Assembly (NCBI RefSeq): GCF_000377565.1
Contig: NZ_KB898357.1
Coordinates: 1 to 64,000, forward strand
Length of the DNA: 64,000 bases
Direction of reading: 5' to 3'
Source: Rhizobium sp. 2MFCol3.1
Lineage (GTDB): Bacteria > Pseudomonadota > Alphaproteobacteria > Rhizobiales > Rhizobiaceae
Shown here: positions 26,496-36,966 of the stretch, piece after piece
Layout of the letters: every line of letters begins with the position of its first letter
Position numbering within the stretch: the first letter of the stretch is position 1
Notes under the pieces: generated by a model
Database searches by the model: none
What the model saw: the letters and a program-made list of their open reading frames with translations, nothing else
What the model was told of the DNA's origin: nothing
Made by a program: the position numbers and the translations under genes

Positions 26496-27038
26496 TCAGC
26501 GGACCTGGTCGAGAAGACGCTTGCATTCCAGGAGATCGTAGAGCGCCTCCTGCAACAGCGCCCGATCTTCTTTGCCGACGCTCGACTTGCCGAGCGACAC
26601 CTCGGCCGCCTCGTCGTCGCCACCGCCGAAATTGAAGAAGCGGCGGGACGCGGGCGCCTTGGCGCGTCCGACCAGCTGATCTTCCTCGGACATGCCTACC
26701 CTGGGCTCGCCGGCTTCGCCCTCGCTCTGGCCGGTCAGCGCCTGCACGCTTGCAAGATCGCCATGGCCGATGGCGATGACGAACTTGTTGCCGTTGGTCT
26801 TGAGGAGCTTCTGCACACCCTTGATGGTGTAGCCGTGATCATAGAGCAGGTGCCGGATGCCCTTCAGCAGGTCCACATCTTCCGGCCGGTAGTAGCGCCT
26901 GCCACCACCGCGCTTCATCGGCTTGATCTGCGGGAAGCGGGTCTCCCAGAAGCGCAGCACGTGCTGCGGAAGATCCAGGTCATCCGCTACTTCGCTGATG
27001 GTGCGAAAAGCATCCGGGCTCTTATCCAAGGTTCTCAC
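26496..27038 (-). CDS. MerR-family transcriptional regulator
   Basis: A DNA-binding regulator, 180 aa. The N-terminal winged-helix region (about residues 12-80) reads [20 protein letters not shown], then [19 protein letters not shown] and [11 protein letters not shown], the MerR signature. The middle is disordered and acidic. There is no metal-binding Cys pair, so it is not a classical metal sensor. It lies downstream of ihfA in the fabH/plsX block, where similar proteins are found across Rhizobiales. Confidence 0.9.
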   Translation of the reverse strand: MRTLDKSPDAFRTISEVADDLDLPQHVLRFWETRFPQIKPMKRGGGRRYYRPEDVDLLKGIRHLLYDHGYTIKGVQKLLKTNGNKFVIAIGHGDLASVQALTGQSEGEAGEPRVGMSEEDQLVGRAKAPASRRFFNFGGGDDEAAEVSLGKSSVGKEDRALLQEALYDLLECKRLLDQVR

Positions 27039-27259
27039 TCCCTACGCGATTTTCAGCACGCGATCTTCAGCGCGTCGCGCTTACCGTTCGTCGGCAAGGC
27101 GAAGGGGCTCGCACCTGATATGTCCGAGCCGCGACTCATCACATTTCAACGGTTTGCTTGCGTTAATTCAAGTCACGTCTCGAATTCGCACAGAAAACGT
27201 TGCGGAAAATTCACGGGAAGCGCTGATCAACCTCGTCGGGCGACGAGATCGGAAAGCGA

Positions 27260-27598
27260 TCAGGCGGCCGGATTGGCCGGCTTGGTCTTGACCTTGCGCA
27301 GGGTGTGCGCCTTCAGGATGCGGGTCTTCAAGACGTTCGATGCCTTGAAGGTCATGACGCGGCGCGGAGAGATCGGTACTTCTTCGCCGGTCTTCGGGTT
27401 GCGGCCGATGCGCTCGTTCTTGTCGCGCACCTGGAAGGTTGCGAAGGAGGAAAGCTTGACCGTCTCACCGCGAACGATGGCGTTGCAGATCTCGTCGATC
27501 ACAGTCTCCACGAGCTCCGCCGATTCCGTGCGGGACAGACCGACTTTGCGAAAAACGGATTCCGCCAAGTCTGCGCGCGTGACTGTTTTGCCGGTCAT
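27260..27598 (-). CDS. ihfA: Integration host factor alpha subunit
   Basis: Bends DNA as an IhfA/IhfB heterodimer and helps recombination, replication and sigma-54 transcription. The 112-aa product has the HU/IHF fold, with [21 protein letters not shown] (about residues 50-70) including the Pro-containing arm [15 protein letters not shown] that inserts into the minor groove. It has a short basic C-terminal extension. ATG at 27598 follows AGGGAAAAAG; the frame to 27760 is unsupported. It is downstream of fabH. Confidence 0.95.
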   Translation of the reverse strand: MTGKTVTRADLAESVFRKVGLSRTESAELVETVIDEICNAIVRGETVKLSSFATFQVRDKNERIGRNPKTGEEVPISPRRVMTFKASNVLKTRILKAHTLRKVKTKPANPAA

Positions 27599-27707
27599 CT
27601 TTTTCCCTGCCCATCGGTTTTGTTTTGTGAGGACGAGCGAAGAGTATTTGTCTTGCGCCTTACGGTCAAGCCCTTGTTCGTTGTCAGCTTTTTGGGTTTT
27701 TGGGCTG

Positions 27708-28679
27708 TTACCAGCGCAGCAGGACTGCACCCCAGGTGAAGCCGCCGCCCATCGCCTCAAGCATCACGAGATCGCCCTTCTTGATACGTCCGTCGCCGGC
27801 TGCAACCGCGAGCGCGAGCGGGATCGAAGCCGCCGACGTATTGCCGTGCAGGTCCACCGTGACGACAACCTTTTCAGACGCGATGTTGAGCTTCTTGGCC
27901 GAGCCATCGATGATGCGACGATTTGCCTGATGCGGCACCAGCCAGTCGAGATCGTCTGACGTGGTGCCGGTGCTGTCGAAGGCTGCCTGGATGACGTCGG
28001 TGATCATGCCGACCGCATATTTGAAGACTTCGCGGCCTTCCATGCGCAGCTTGCCGACGGTGCCCGTGGTGGATGGTCCACCATCGACGAAGAGCTTTTC
28101 CTTGTGCGAACCGTCGGAACGCAGATGCGCGGTGAGGACGCCACGGTCGTCAGTGGTCCCCTCGCCTTCAGCCGCTTCCAGCACGATCGCGCCAGCGCCA
28201 TCGCCGAAGAGCACGCAGGTCGTTCGGTCATTCCAGTCGAGGATGCGCGAGAAGGTTTCGGCGCCGATGACGAGCACGCGCTTGGCAAGGCCGCCACGGA
28301 TGTAGGCGTCCGCTGTGGTGACCGCATAGACGAAACCGGTGCAGACCGCCTGCACGTCGAAGGCAAAGCCGTGGCTCATGCCGAGACGGTTCTGGATGCT
28401 GACGGCGGTCGCCGGGAAGGTGTTGTCTGGCGTCGATGTCGCGCAGATGATCATGTCGATATCATCGGGCGTCATGCCGGCCTTTTCGAGCGCGGCCAGA
28501 GCCGCCGCCGCGCCAAGCGAGGACGTCGTCTCATCTTCTCCGGCGAGATAACGCTGGCGAATGCCCGTGCGCTGGACAATCCATTCGTCGGAGGTGTCCA
28601 CGACATCTTCCATGTCGCGATTGGTCATAACGCGTTTCGGAAGCGCGGATCCGAAACCGCGAACCACTGAACGGATCAT
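27708..28679 (-). CDS. fabH: 3-oxoacyl-[acyl-carrier-protein] synthase III (FabH)
   Basis: Starts fatty-acid chains by condensing acetyl-CoA with malonyl-ACP. The 323-aa product has the normal FabH length. The catalytic Cys is in [13 protein letters not shown] (about residue 113), the His in [11 protein letters not shown] (about 250) and the Asn in [12 protein letters not shown] (about 280). The start at 28679 is the family start; the frame to 28739 is not used. It is 19 bases from the plsX stop, so fabH and plsX form one operon as in most proteobacteria. Confidence 0.96.
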   Translation of the reverse strand: MIRSVVRGFGSALPKRVMTNRDMEDVVDTSDEWIVQRTGIRQRYLAGEDETTSSLGAAAALAALEKAGMTPDDIDMIICATSTPDNTFPATAVSIQNRLGMSHGFAFDVQAVCTGFVYAVTTADAYIRGGLAKRVLVIGAETFSRILDWNDRTTCVLFGDGAGAIVLEAAEGEGTTDDRGVLTAHLRSDGSHKEKLFVDGGPSTTGTVGKLRMEGREVFKYAVGMITDVIQAAFDSTGTTSDDLDWLVPHQANRRIIDGSAKKLNIASEKVVVTVDLHGNTSAASIPLALAVAAGDGRIKKGDLVMLEAMGGGFTWGAVLLRW

Positions 28680-28698
28680 ATTCTTCAAATCCCGTCGC

Positions 28699-29745
28699 TC
28701 ATGCCGCTTCCGGCCCGATCGGGGGCAGCCGCTTGGCATGATACTTTTGCAAATCGTTTTCTATTTTCTGATTGAGGCCATTCTTGGCCATGTCGTAGCC
28801 GACCTCGATCGCAGACGCGATCCCTTCGGCATTGGCGCCGCCGTGGCTCTTGATGACCACGCCGTTCAAGCCGAGAAACACGCCGCCATTGACCTTGCTC
28901 GGGTCCATCTTCTCGCGCAGCATGTCGAACGCGCTCTTGGCGAAGATATAGCCGATCTTGGCGAGAAGGGTACGCGACATTGCGGCTTTCAGATATTCGC
29001 CGATCTGGCGCGCCGTGCCTTCTGCGGCCTTGAGCGCAATGTTGCCGGCGAAGCCTTCGGTGACCACGACATCGACGGTTCCCTTGCCGATGTCATTGCC
29101 CTCGACGAAGCCGAAATAATCGAGCGAGTCGATATTGGCCTCGCGCAGCAGGCGTCCGGCTTCCTTGACCTCTTCCTGGCCCTTGATCTCTTCGACGCCC
29201 ACATTGAGCAGGCCGATCGTCGGACGGTCGATCTCGAACAGCGCGCGCGCCATGGCGCCGCCCATCAGCGCGAAATCCATCAGCTGCTGGCTATCGGCGC
29301 CGATCGTCGCGCCGACATCGAGCACGATGCTCTCGCCGCGCATGGTCGGCCAGATCGCCGCGATCGCCGGGCGCTCGATATTGGCCATCGTGCGCAGACA
29401 GAACTTGGCCATCGCCATCAGCGCGCCGGTATTGCCGGCGGAAACCGCGACATCGGCGTCCTTGGTCTTCACGGCCTCAAGCGAACGCCACATGGAAGAG
29501 ACGTAGCGGCCGCGGCGCAATGCCTGGCTCGGCTTCTCGTCCATGCGCACGGCAAGTTCGCAATCGTGGAGAACGGATTTCTCCTTCAGCTTCGGAAACT
29601 GGTCGAGAATAGGCTCGCACTGTTCCTTCAAGCCATACATCACGAACGATATGTCCGGATGCCGTTCCAGCGCCTTTGCGGCACCGGGGATGACTACCTG
29701 GGGACCAAAGTCGCCACCCATGAGGTCGAGAGAAATTCTGATCAC
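28699..29745 (-). CDS. plsX: Phosphate acyltransferase PlsX
   Basis: Makes acyl-phosphate from acyl-ACP, the donor for PlsY in phospholipid synthesis. The product is 348 aa from a GTG at 29745, close to family length, with [11 protein letters not shown] at the N-terminus (residues 4-14) and [14 protein letters not shown] (about 95-108), [25 protein letters not shown] and [13 protein letters not shown] towards the C-terminus. An upstream ATG at 29820 would add an unusual basic extension. It is upstream of fabH. Confidence 0.95.
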   Translation of the reverse strand: MIRISLDLMGGDFGPQVVIPGAAKALERHPDISFVMYGLKEQCEPILDQFPKLKEKSVLHDCELAVRMDEKPSQALRRGRYVSSMWRSLEAVKTKDADVAVSAGNTGALMAMAKFCLRTMANIERPAIAAIWPTMRGESIVLDVGATIGADSQQLMDFALMGGAMARALFEIDRPTIGLLNVGVEEIKGQEEVKEAGRLLREANIDSLDYFGFVEGNDIGKGTVDVVVTEGFAGNIALKAAEGTARQIGEYLKAAMSRTLLAKIGYIFAKSAFDMLREKMDPSKVNGGVFLGLNGVVIKSHGGANAEGIASAIEVGYDMAKNGLNQKIENDLQKYHAKRLPPIGPEAA

Positions 29746-29848
29746 GCGTCCCTGATCCTTTTTTTTCGTCCCAGGAGGGCGAAATTTTGGCCAAAATACC
29801 GGTTTTACCGTCGCTGACAACTGAATTATGTCAAACCGCGAGCGGCTT

Positions 29849-30403
29849 TCAGTCCTTTTTCCAGTCTTTCAGAACAGCAAAGGCGGAAGGCTTCTTATCG
29901 TTCTCTCCGGTGTCTTCTATGTGACCATCGAAGGCAACGCCCTCTTTGCGGGGGTACGGATCAATCGCCATGGCGGCGAACTCGGTAGCGACTTCGCCGG
30001 CATCGATCGTATCGCCGACAAAGCTTTCCGGCAGATCGGGACCATCGGGGTCCAGCATCATTTCGCCGGTATCGTTGGCCGGGCGCCGCGCAAGCTTGGA
30101 GTTTTCGGGCACGAAGATCTGCTCGAAGGTTTCGTCGATCTTCGACGGCACCGGCTCCAGCGTGACGACGCAGCTCTGGACGATGCTCGCCCGCACCCTG
30201 CCCTTCACGCGAATACCGTCCTTCTTCCATCGCGCGATCTGCAGATCGGCGCGGAAATCGTCAACCGAGATCACGTCCCAGGTTTCGGCAAGCGCCAGCA
30301 ACTCGTCCTTGTCGGCCTCCAGATGGACGTCGACCGGGTTGGCCGAGACATTACCGACCTTGACCAGATAGGAGAAAGGCGTGTCTTCGTTTGAATTCTT
30401 CAT
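29849..30403 (-). CDS. DUF177/YceD-family protein
   Basis: A 184-aa protein of the YceD family, found next to rpmF-plsX-fabH in many bacteria and linked in some of them to 23S rRNA or L32 production. The start at 30403 is the second of two tandem ATG codons and lies 6 bases after AGGAG; 30406 is the alternative. The middle has [18 protein letters not shown] (about residues 66-83), the family core with its single Cys; the rest is acidic. It lies upstream of plsX without rpmF between them. Confidence 0.85.
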   Translation of the reverse strand: MKNSNEDTPFSYLVKVGNVSANPVDVHLEADKDELLALAETWDVISVDDFRADLQIARWKKDGIRVKGRVRASIVQSCVVTLEPVPSKIDETFEQIFVPENSKLARRPANDTGEMMLDPDGPDLPESFVGDTIDAGEVATEFAAMAIDPYPRKEGVAFDGHIEDTGENDKKPSAFAVLKDWKKD

Positions 30404-30413
30404 CATTGTCTCC

Positions 30414-30947
30414 TCACGCGACGGCGGGCAGCGTTGCCGAGCCGGTCGCGATCGTATCTTCGGACTGTGCCGACAAGTGTTTTTCAGCGGAAAACATCCA
30501 ATCGGCAAGCGCGCGCATATCGACCGGATCTGCTTCCTTCGGATGAATGTTGCGGCCAAGCGCCACGGCGAGAGCCTCGGCGTCACCAGCGTCCATCGCC
30601 TTTGAATAGGCTTCGAGCCGGCCGTAGAACATGCCGGCGAGTTTCTTCATGCGCTTCGGAACTGTGTTGTCGCCGATGCCGAGTTCGCGGATCGAATAAT
30701 CGATATCCTGGAAGAATGCATCCACGATTTCCTGCGCGATCTCCTGGCCACTCGTCTCGGATGCACGCGTGCGGCGAAAAAACAGGATCATGACACCCGA
30801 CAGCATTTCGAAGCGGCCCATGACCGTATCCGGCACGCCGAGTCTCTCGTAAAACGCGGGCATGCGGGCGGCCGATGTCAGCGCCTCATATTGCCGGTCG
30901 ACGATCGCCTGATTGTTGTTTTTCTTGCCGAAGAGCCCGAATATCAT
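30414..30947 (-). CDS. Ubiquinol-cytochrome c chaperone (CBP3-like) protein
   Basis: A 177-aa protein of the Cbp3 chaperone family that assists assembly of the cytochrome bc1 complex. Helical, with FGLFGKKNNNQ at the start and conserved DYSIRELGIGDNTVPKRMKKLAG in the core (only part of which is shown). The start at 30947 is the family start; the frame to 31127 adds a long non-family stretch. It is 7 bases upstream of the DUF177 gene, so co-transcribed, and divergent from bamE with a 244-base gap. Confidence 0.82.
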   Translation of the reverse strand: MIFGLFGKKNNNQAIVDRQYEALTSAARMPAFYERLGVPDTVMGRFEMLSGVMILFFRRTRASETSGQEIAQEIVDAFFQDIDYSIRELGIGDNTVPKRMKKLAGMFYGRLEAYSKAMDAGDAEALAVALGRNIHPKEADPVDMRALADWMFSAEKHLSAQSEDTIATGSATLPAVA

Positions 30948-31191
30948 TGTTTTTTCCGGAAAGGCCTCGTTCTTGGCGCCAACCTGCGTCCGGCCTTGTT
31001 GCATGATTTCGAAAGCTGGTTTACCGAAGCATGCGCGAATTGCAATGGCGAAGGTGGCCACTTTCGGGACAGCGCTTCGACGATGGCCACTCGGCAGATG
31101 GCTCACGTCCGACCCCGGAAAGGCCACAATGGTTTTGCATCAGCGTAACATTGCATGGCCGATGGCTGGTATCGATACGTTAAGGGAGTAG

Positions 31192-31722
31192 ATGTCGTTG
31201 AAGAAACGGTATTTCAAGTCTGACAAGAAATTCCTCAGCAATGCCGCCATTGCCATCATGATCGCCTCCGCCGGCTTGACCGGCTGCCAAACGGGTACGG
31301 TTCTCAATGGCGGTTACGTCGCCGACGAGCAGTCGCTCAACCTGGTTCCCGAGGGTTCGAGCCGCGAGCAGGTTCTGCTGTCGCTGGGCACGCCTTCGAC
31401 GACCGCCACCTTCGATGGCGAAGTCTTCTATTACATCTCGCAGCGTCGCGAGCGCTCCATGGCATTCCAGAAGCTGAAGGTCGTGGACCAGAGTGTTCTG
31501 GCCATCTATTTCGACAAGGACGGCGTCGTGACCCGCCGCGCCAACTACACGCTCAAGGACGGCAAGCCGTTCGACACGATCACACGCGTTACGCCGACTG
31601 GTGGTAAGGATCTTACCTTCCTGCAGCAGCTGCTTTCTGGCGGCAGCGCCGCGAACATGGCCAAGGGCCTGTTCGGCGCCGGCGATCGTCCTTCGCCGCA
31701 GAACCCGGCCAGCTTGCGCTAA
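31192..31722 (+). CDS. bamE: Outer-membrane assembly lipoprotein BamE (SmpA/OmlA)
   Basis: A small lipoprotein of the BAM complex that helps fold outer-membrane proteins. The 176-aa product has a long basic n-region, a hydrophobic core (NAAIAIMIASA) and a lipobox-type LTGC (Cys about residue 32). The SmpA_OmlA domain follows (QSLNLVPEGSSREQVLLSLG, then FYYISQ). The C-terminal part (after about 135) is Gly/Ala-rich. GGGAG lies upstream of the ATG. It is divergent from the CBP3-like gene and ends at a strong terminator. Confidence 0.9.
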   Translation: MSLKKRYFKSDKKFLSNAAIAIMIASAGLTGCQTGTVLNGGYVADEQSLNLVPEGSSREQVLLSLGTPSTTATFDGEVFYYISQRRERSMAFQKLKVVDQSVLAIYFDKDGVVTRRANYTLKDGKPFDTITRVTPTGGKDLTFLQQLLSGGSAANMAKGLFGAGDRPSPQNPASLR

Positions 31723-31746
31723 GCGCCAAGTCATCCGCCCACACAA

Positions 31747-31777
31747 AACCCGCCGGATCGCTCCGGCGGGTTTTTTA
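31747..31777 (+). terminator. Intrinsic terminator of bamE
   Basis: AACCCGCCGGA, loop TCGC, TCCGGCGGGTT, then six T: an 11-bp perfect stem 24 bases past the bamE stop. It may also stop the convergent hppA transcript. Confidence 0.92.
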
Positions 31778-31799
31778 TTGGTTGTAGATCTGAGACCGA

Positions 31800-33938
31800 T
31801 CAGCCCGCCAGGATGGCAAGCAGCAACAGCGCCACGATATTGGTGATCTTGATCGCCGGATTGACGGCCGGGCCGGCTGTGTCCTTGTAGGGGTCGCCGA
31901 CTGTGTCACCGGTTACGGATGCCTTGTGGGCTTCCGAACCCTTCATGTGGCGCGTACCGTCCTTGTCGACGAAGCCGTCCTCGAAGGACTTCTTGGCGTT
32001 GTCCCATGCGCCACCACCCGAGGTCATCGAGATCGCCACGAACAGGCCGTTGATAATGACACCGAGAAGCGATGCGCCAAGCGCCGCGAAAGCCGACGCC
32101 TTGGAGCCCGAGATCAACAGCACGCCGAAATAGACGACGATAGGCGCCAGGACGGGCAGAAGCGACGGAATGATCATTTCGCGAATGGCGGCCTTGGTCA
32201 AAAGATCGACCGCCTTGCCGTAATCCGGCTTCTCGGTTCCCTGCATGATGCCGGGCTTTTCGCGGAACTGCTTGCGCACTTCCTCAACGATCGACCCAGC
32301 CGCACGTCCCACCGCCGTCATGGCGATGCCGCCGAAGAGATAGGGGATGAGGCCGCCGAAGAGCAGTCCGGCGACGACATAGGGATTGGAGAGATCAAAG
32401 GAGATCACGCCGATATTGGCGAAGTACGGGTACTGATCACCATGCGAGGCGAAATATTGCAGGTCGTTCGAATAGGCCGCGAACAGCACGAGGGCGCCAA
32501 GACCGGCGGAGCCGATCGCATAGCCTTTGGTGACGGCCTTGGTTGTGTTGCCCACCGCATCGAGCGCGTCCGTGGACTTGCGCACTTCCGGCGGCAGATG
32601 CGCCATTTCGGCGATGCCACCGGCATTGTCCGTCACAGGACCGAAGGCGTCGAGCGCCACGATCATGCCGGCAAGGCCGAGCATGGCGGTAACGGCGATA
32701 CCGGTGCCGAACAGGCCACCGAGCTGGAAGGTCGCCAGAATGCCGCCGACGATGACAATTGCCGGAAGTGCAGTCGATTCAAGCGATACGGCGAGCCCCT
32801 GGATGACGTTGGTGCCGTGTCCCGTTACCGATGCCTGGGCGATCGAATTGACCGGGCGCTTGTTGGTGCCGGTGTAGTATTCGGTGATGACGACGATCAG
32901 CGCGGTGACGATGAGGCCGACGATACCGCAGATGAAGAGGTTCATGCCGGTGATATCATGACCGGCGACGGTGCCGATCAGGCCCCAGCCAACGGTCAGC
33001 GACGTTGCCGCGCCAAGACCCAGGATCGACAGCAGGCCGGTGACGATGAGACCCTTATAGAGGGCGCCCATGATCGAGCCGTTGCTGCCGAGCTTCACAA
33101 AGAAGGTGCCGATGATCGAGGTGATGATGCAGGCGCCGCAGATGGCGAGCGGGTAGATCATCGCCGACGCAAGAACCGGCGTGCCGCCGAAAAAGATGGC
33201 GGCCAGAACCATCGTCGCGACGACGGAGACGGCATAGGTTTCGAAAAGGTCGGCCGCCATGCCGGCGCAATCGCCGACGTTGTCGCCAACGTTATCGGCG
33301 ATGGTCGCAGGGTTGCGTGGGTCATCTTCCGGAATACCGGCCTCGACCTTGCCGACAAGATCGCCGCCGACGTCGGCGCCCTTGGTGAAGATACCGCCGC
33401 CGAGACGGGCGAAGATCGATATCAGCGATGCGCCGAAGCCGAGCGCGACCAGGGAATCAATGACTTCACGCGAGGCGGGATCGTGGCCGAGCACGCCGGT
33501 GAGGATCAGATAGTAGATGGAGACGCCAAGCAGCGCCAGGCCAGCGACCAGCATGCCGGTGATGGCGCCCGACTTGAAGGCGATGCCGAGACCAGCGGCA
33601 AGGCTATGCGAGGCAGCCTGCGCGGTGCGCACATTGGCGCGAACCGAGACGTGCATGCCGATGAAGCCCGCGGCGCCCGAAAGCACGGCACCAACCAGAA
33701 AGCCGATCGCGGCCGTGGCGGAGAGCAGCAGCCAGGCGGCGATGAAGACGACGACGCCGACAATGGCGATGGCCGTATACTGGCGCGTCAGATAGGCCTG
33801 CGCGCCTTCGCGAATATATCCTGCAATTTCCTGCATGCGGGCATTCCCCTGATCGGCTGATAGCACCGACCGGATTGCCCAGATGGCATAGACCACCGAA
33901 AGCAAACCGCACGCTATTACGCATAAAAGCATCGTCAT
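31800..33938 (-). CDS. hppA: Membrane-bound proton-translocating pyrophosphatase (K+-independent)
   Basis: Pumps protons across the inner membrane using pyrophosphate. The 712-aa product has about 15 to 16 membrane helices. The substrate region is intact: [20 protein letters not shown], then [20 protein letters not shown], and a further DNAGGIAEM segment. At the K+-specificity position the sequence is [19 protein letters not shown], with Lys after TT, the marker of K+-insensitive enzymes. ATG at 33938 follows TTTTGGAGG; the longer frame to 34013 is unsupported. It lies next to nusB/ribH. Confidence 0.96.
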   Translation of the reverse strand: MTMLLCVIACGLLSVVYAIWAIRSVLSADQGNARMQEIAGYIREGAQAYLTRQYTAIAIVGVVVFIAAWLLLSATAAIGFLVGAVLSGAAGFIGMHVSVRANVRTAQAASHSLAAGLGIAFKSGAITGMLVAGLALLGVSIYYLILTGVLGHDPASREVIDSLVALGFGASLISIFARLGGGIFTKGADVGGDLVGKVEAGIPEDDPRNPATIADNVGDNVGDCAGMAADLFETYAVSVVATMVLAAIFFGGTPVLASAMIYPLAICGACIITSIIGTFFVKLGSNGSIMGALYKGLIVTGLLSILGLGAATSLTVGWGLIGTVAGHDITGMNLFICGIVGLIVTALIVVITEYYTGTNKRPVNSIAQASVTGHGTNVIQGLAVSLESTALPAIVIVGGILATFQLGGLFGTGIAVTAMLGLAGMIVALDAFGPVTDNAGGIAEMAHLPPEVRKSTDALDAVGNTTKAVTKGYAIGSAGLGALVLFAAYSNDLQYFASHGDQYPYFANIGVISFDLSNPYVVAGLLFGGLIPYLFGGIAMTAVGRAAGSIVEEVRKQFREKPGIMQGTEKPDYGKAVDLLTKAAIREMIIPSLLPVLAPIVVYFGVLLISGSKASAFAALGASLLGVIINGLFVAISMTSGGGAWDNAKKSFEDGFVDKDGTRHMKGSEAHKASVTGDTVGDPYKDTAGPAVNPAIKITNIVALLLLAILAG

Positions 33939-34153
33939 TTCGCTCTTTCCTCCAAAAGAGCCGGAGCTCACTCCCTCTCCGGCTGCGAACACGCCGTCCT
34001 CATTTCCTCCCACAGAAATGCTGCAACGCCGAGTGGAGATTGCGGGGAGGAAAACAGGACGTCAAGCCCGCAAGGGCTGAAAACCCTTACGGAGCAATGG
34101 GAAAGAAGAGATTGGCCGATTGGAGGAAGAAGCCGATTCTTGCGCGCGAAACG

Positions 34154-34636
34154 CTACTTTTTCTGATCGCCGCGAACCTGCTTGGCGATGCGGTCGAGAA
34201 CCGCGTTGACGAGCTTGGGCTCATCATCGCTGAAAAACGCCTGGGCGATCTCGACATATTCGGTGACGATGACCGCGACCGGCACGTCCTTGCGGTCGAG
34301 AAGTTCGAAAACGCCGGCGCGAAGGATGGCGCGAACGGTGCTGTCGAGACGTGACAGCGCCCAATCGTCCTGCAACGCCGAGGCAACCAGCGGATCGAGC
34401 CGCTTCTGCTCGCGCACGACGCCGGAGACGATCGAACGGAACCAGGAAGGGTCAGCCTTCAGGTAGGTTTCGCCATCCAGTTCCTGGCCGAGACGATGGG
34501 CTTCGTATTCGGCGACGATTTCGAGAACGCCGGTGCCGCCGATATCCATCTGATAGAGCGCCTGAACGGCGGCGAGACGCGCGGCGCCACGCTGGTTCGC
34601 TGCCTTGACCGGACGCTCTACGTTTTCGTTGCTCAT
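34154..34636 (-). CDS. nusB: Transcription antitermination factor NusB
   Basis: Binds BoxA RNA with NusE for rRNA antitermination. The 160-aa all-helical product has [19 protein letters not shown] (about residues 20-38) at the N-terminus and [19 protein letters not shown] (about 98-116), [20 protein letters not shown] (about 119-138) and [13 protein letters not shown] (about 142-154), the family segments. It starts 3 bases after the ribH stop, the classic ribH-nusB pair, so the two are translationally linked. Confidence 0.94.
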   Translation of the reverse strand: MSNENVERPVKAANQRGAARLAAVQALYQMDIGGTGVLEIVAEYEAHRLGQELDGETYLKADPSWFRSIVSGVVREQKRLDPLVASALQDDWALSRLDSTVRAILRAGVFELLDRKDVPVAVIVTEYVEIAQAFFSDDEPKLVNAVLDRIAKQVRGDQKK

Positions 34637-34639
34637 GCC

Positions 34640-35095
34640 TTATGCACCCAGCTTTTTCTTCAGCTCGATCATGGTGAGAGCTGCGCGAGCGGCAAAGCCG
34701 CCCTTGTCCTTATCCGAACGGCGTACGCGCGACCAAGCCTGCTCGTCGTTTTCGACCGTCAGGATGCCATTGCCGATGGCAATGGATTCGCTGACGGACA
34801 GGTCCATCAGAGCGCGCGAGGATTCGTTCGATACGATATCGAAGTGATAGGTCTCGCCGCGGATGACCATGCCGAGCGCGACGTAGCCGTCGTAGTTCGT
34901 GCCGTCATTATCCGCTCCATCGAGAGCCATTGCAATCGCAGCCGGAATTTCCAGCGCGCCGGGAACGGTGACGACGTCATAGGTCGCGCCGGCTTCGGTC
35001 AATGCGAAGGTTGCGCCTTCCAGGAGAGCATCAGCCATGTCGTCGTAGAAACGTGCTTCAACGATCAAGATATGAGGAGCGGTTTCTCGCGCCAT
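34640..35095 (-). CDS. ribH: 6,7-dimethyl-8-ribityllumazine synthase (ribH1 type)
   Basis: Condenses 5-amino-6-ribitylaminouracil with dihydroxybutanone phosphate, the penultimate step of riboflavin synthesis. The 151-aa product has [15 protein letters not shown] (about residues 14-28), [12 protein letters not shown] (about 43-54), the catalytic His in [10 protein letters not shown] (about 78-87) and GNGILTVE (about 107-114). No FMN riboswitch is seen in the 230-base region upstream, which suggests the housekeeping RibH1 rather than the riboswitch-controlled RibH2 copy of rhizobia. Confidence 0.94.
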   Translation of the reverse strand: MARETAPHILIVEARFYDDMADALLEGATFALTEAGATYDVVTVPGALEIPAAIAMALDGADNDGTNYDGYVALGMVIRGETYHFDIVSNESSRALMDLSVSESIAIGNGILTVENDEQAWSRVRRSDKDKGGFAARAALTMIELKKKLGA

Positions 35096-35325
35096 GGGTC
35101 ACCTTCATTTCCTAGAGGACTTGCCGTTCGACAGGCGGCGGTCAAAACATGCCTTTGTCCGAATGGCAAGCAAATTCGGCTCATGGCTGCGGTGCAAAAT
35201 CGCGAATCGTCCCGGCGGGTGCCGAGGTGCTGCCGGACCGCTTGGCCGAAAACGCAGGGCCGTGATCGATAACGGGTTGATTTCCCGCGCAAACTCATAG
35301 TTCCCTGAGGCAAAGGGAGATGAGA

Positions 35326-35829
35326 ATGACCGATCAGCAAACACCCGTCGTCAACGTGGATGCACTCAGCCTTGAGCGCTGGAAGCAGGGAGAGTTTTAC
35401 CAGAGCGCGGATACATCCTTCGGTGCGATGCTCGGGCTGAAAGGGCTAGGCGTCAGCTATAACGAGGTACCCGCAGGCAAATCGGGCTGTCCCTTTCATA
35501 ACCATCATGCCGAGGACGAGATGTTCTTCGTGATCGAGGGGACGGGCGAGTATCGCTTCGGAACGAAGCGCTATCCGATCCGCAAGGGCGACGTGCTCGG
35601 CGCGCCGGCCGGCGGGCCGGAGACGGCGCACCAGATCATCAACACGGGCGCGACCCCGCTCATCTATCTCGGCATCTCGACGAAGGCTGCGACCGATATC
35701 GTCGAATATCCGGACTCGGGCAAGTTTCTCGCGAAGACGCGCCGCGAGGGATCGCCAGACCGATCGTTTCGCGTGATGGGCCGCGCCGGCGACGGTCTTG
35801 ATTACTGGGATGGCGAGCCTGGGGCCTGA
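35326..35829 (+). CDS. Cupin-domain protein
   Basis: A 167-aa protein with one cupin barrel. Motif 1 is PFHNHHAEDEMFFVIEGTGEYRFG, only part of which is shown (about residues 50-73), with metal-type His, His and Glu. Motif 2 is GGPETAHQIINTG (about 97-109) with a further His. It could be a dioxygenase, an isomerase or a sugar-binding sensor; the substrate is not recognisable. ATG at 35326 is 6 bases after GGGAG; an ATG at 35320 is the alternative. It is divergent from ribH and heads a two-gene unit with a GNAT gene. Confidence 0.85.
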   Translation: MTDQQTPVVNVDALSLERWKQGEFYQSADTSFGAMLGLKGLGVSYNEVPAGKSGCPFHNHHAEDEMFFVIEGTGEYRFGTKRYPIRKGDVLGAPAGGPETAHQIINTGATPLIYLGISTKAATDIVEYPDSGKFLAKTRREGSPDRSFRVMGRAGDGLDYWDGEPGA

Positions 35830-35846
35830 CGAGGAATGAGATCGCG

Positions 35847-36383
35847 ATGACAGAGATACCGACGATCGAGACCGAGCGGCTGATACTCCGGCCGCACGCG
35901 CTTGAGGATTTCGAGGCTTATCATGCGCTCTGGAGCAACGATGCGGTCGTGCGCTTCATCAGCGGGGTGGCATCGACGCGGGAGCAGAGTTGGGGGCGCA
36001 TGCTGCGCGTCGCCGGGATGTGGCACCATATGGGCTTCGGCTTCCTCGCCATCGAAGAGAAAGAGAGCGGGAAGTTCGTGGGCGAAGCGGGCTTTCTGGA
36101 GATGAAGCGCGACATGCAGCCGGTCAGCACCGAGGGGACGTTGGAAACGGGCTGGGCATTGATGCCGGAAGCCCAGGGAAAGGGCTACGCGGCGGAAGCG
36201 CTGCGGGCTTTGATCGGCTGGGCGGAGGATCGCTTTCCGGCACGGCCGATGAGCTGCATCATCGATCCCGACAATGCCGCCTCGCTACGCCTCGCCGAAA
36301 AGCTCGGCTTTGGCGATGCGAGGCATACGCACTACAATGGCGAGGTTATTCTGCTTTCGCGACCGGGAACTCGGCCAGCCTAG
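35847..36383 (+). CDS. GNAT-family N-acetyltransferase (RimJ/RimL type)
   Basis: A 178-aa acetyltransferase. It has ETERLILRPHALEDFEAY at the N-terminus (residues 8-25), then a GWALMPEAQGKGYAAEALRA acetyl-CoA loop (about 104-123), then DPDNAASLRLAEKLGF (about 140-155), the family pattern. It probably acetylates a protein N-terminus or small amine; the substrate is unknown. It follows the cupin gene by 17 bases. Its 3' end overlaps the 3' end of ribE by 38 bases on opposite strands. Confidence 0.88.
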   Translation: MTEIPTIETERLILRPHALEDFEAYHALWSNDAVVRFISGVASTREQSWGRMLRVAGMWHHMGFGFLAIEEKESGKFVGEAGFLEMKRDMQPVSTEGTLETGWALMPEAQGKGYAAEALRALIGWAEDRFPARPMSCIIDPDNAASLRLAEKLGFGDARHTHYNGEVILLSRPGTRPA

Positions 36384-36966
36384 CGGCATAGCGAGCCATG
36401 GTGTCGACTTCGAAATTGACGAAGTCGCCGGCCTCGCGCTTGCCCCAGGTCGTGACCTCGAGCGTGTGGCGAATAAGCAGGACGTCGAAATCGGTGCCAT
36501 CGACGGCGTTGACGGTCAGCGATGTACCATCAAGCGCGATCGAGCCCTTGGGGGCGACGAACTTCGCCAGATGCTCCGGCGCGCGGATGCGGAAACGCGT
36601 GGCATCGCCCTCTTCGGTGACAGAGAGGATCTCGGCCTTGCCATCGACGTGACCGGAGACGATGTGGCCGCCCAGTTCGTCGCCGATCTTCAGCGAGCGC
36701 TCGAGATTGACAGGGCTGCCCTCTTTCCAGGTGCCGATCGTCGTCAGGCGCAGCGCTTCTTCCCAGGCTTCCACCTCGAACCAGCGGCCGTTGCTGCCAA
36801 CTTCCGGCAGGCCCGTGACGGTCAGGCAGATGCCGGAATGCGAGATCGAGGCGCCCATGTCGATGGTCGCGGGATCATAGCTAGTCGCCACGCGAAGCTT
36901 GATGCCCTCTTTCAACGGGGAAACGGATTCGATCGTGCCGACGTCGGTGACAATGCCTGTAAACAT
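36346..36966 (-). CDS. ribE: Riboflavin synthase, alpha subunit
   Basis: Dismutates two lumazines to riboflavin. The 206-aa product shows the duplicated beta-barrel of the family: MFTGIVTDVGTIESV at the N-terminus, GICLTVTGL (about 45-53), VNLERSLKIGDELGGHIVSG (about 82-101) and SIALDGTSLTVNAVDGTDF (about 142-160) in the second barrel. ATG at 36966 overlaps the ribD stop (TGATG), so translation is coupled. The frame extends one TTG upstream but the overlap with the stop supports ATG. The symbol follows the alphaproteobacterial usage; ribC in E. coli. Confidence 0.95.
   Translation of the reverse strand: MFTGIVTDVGTIESVSPLKEGIKLRVATSYDPATIDMGASISHSGICLTVTGLPEVGSNGRWFEVEAWEEALRLTTIGTWKEGSPVNLERSLKIGDELGGHIVSGHVDGKAEILSVTEEGDATRFRIRAPEHLAKFVAPKGSIALDGTSLTVNAVDGTDFDVLLIRHTLEVTTWGKREAGDFVNFEVDTMARYAARLAEFPVAKAE

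Noticed and set aside
30948..31127. N-terminal extension of the CBP3-like protein
   Set aside because: The added residues are not family-like and lie in the divergent promoter region with bamE.
31926..33860. A 644-aa plus-strand open frame opposite hppA
   Set aside because: Its composition is Gly/Arg/Asp-rich without domains, and the minus strand encodes a complete pyrophosphatase.
35096..35325. FMN riboswitch upstream of ribH
   Set aside because: I searched the region for the conserved RFN blocks and found none, so ribH appears to be the copy without a riboswitch.
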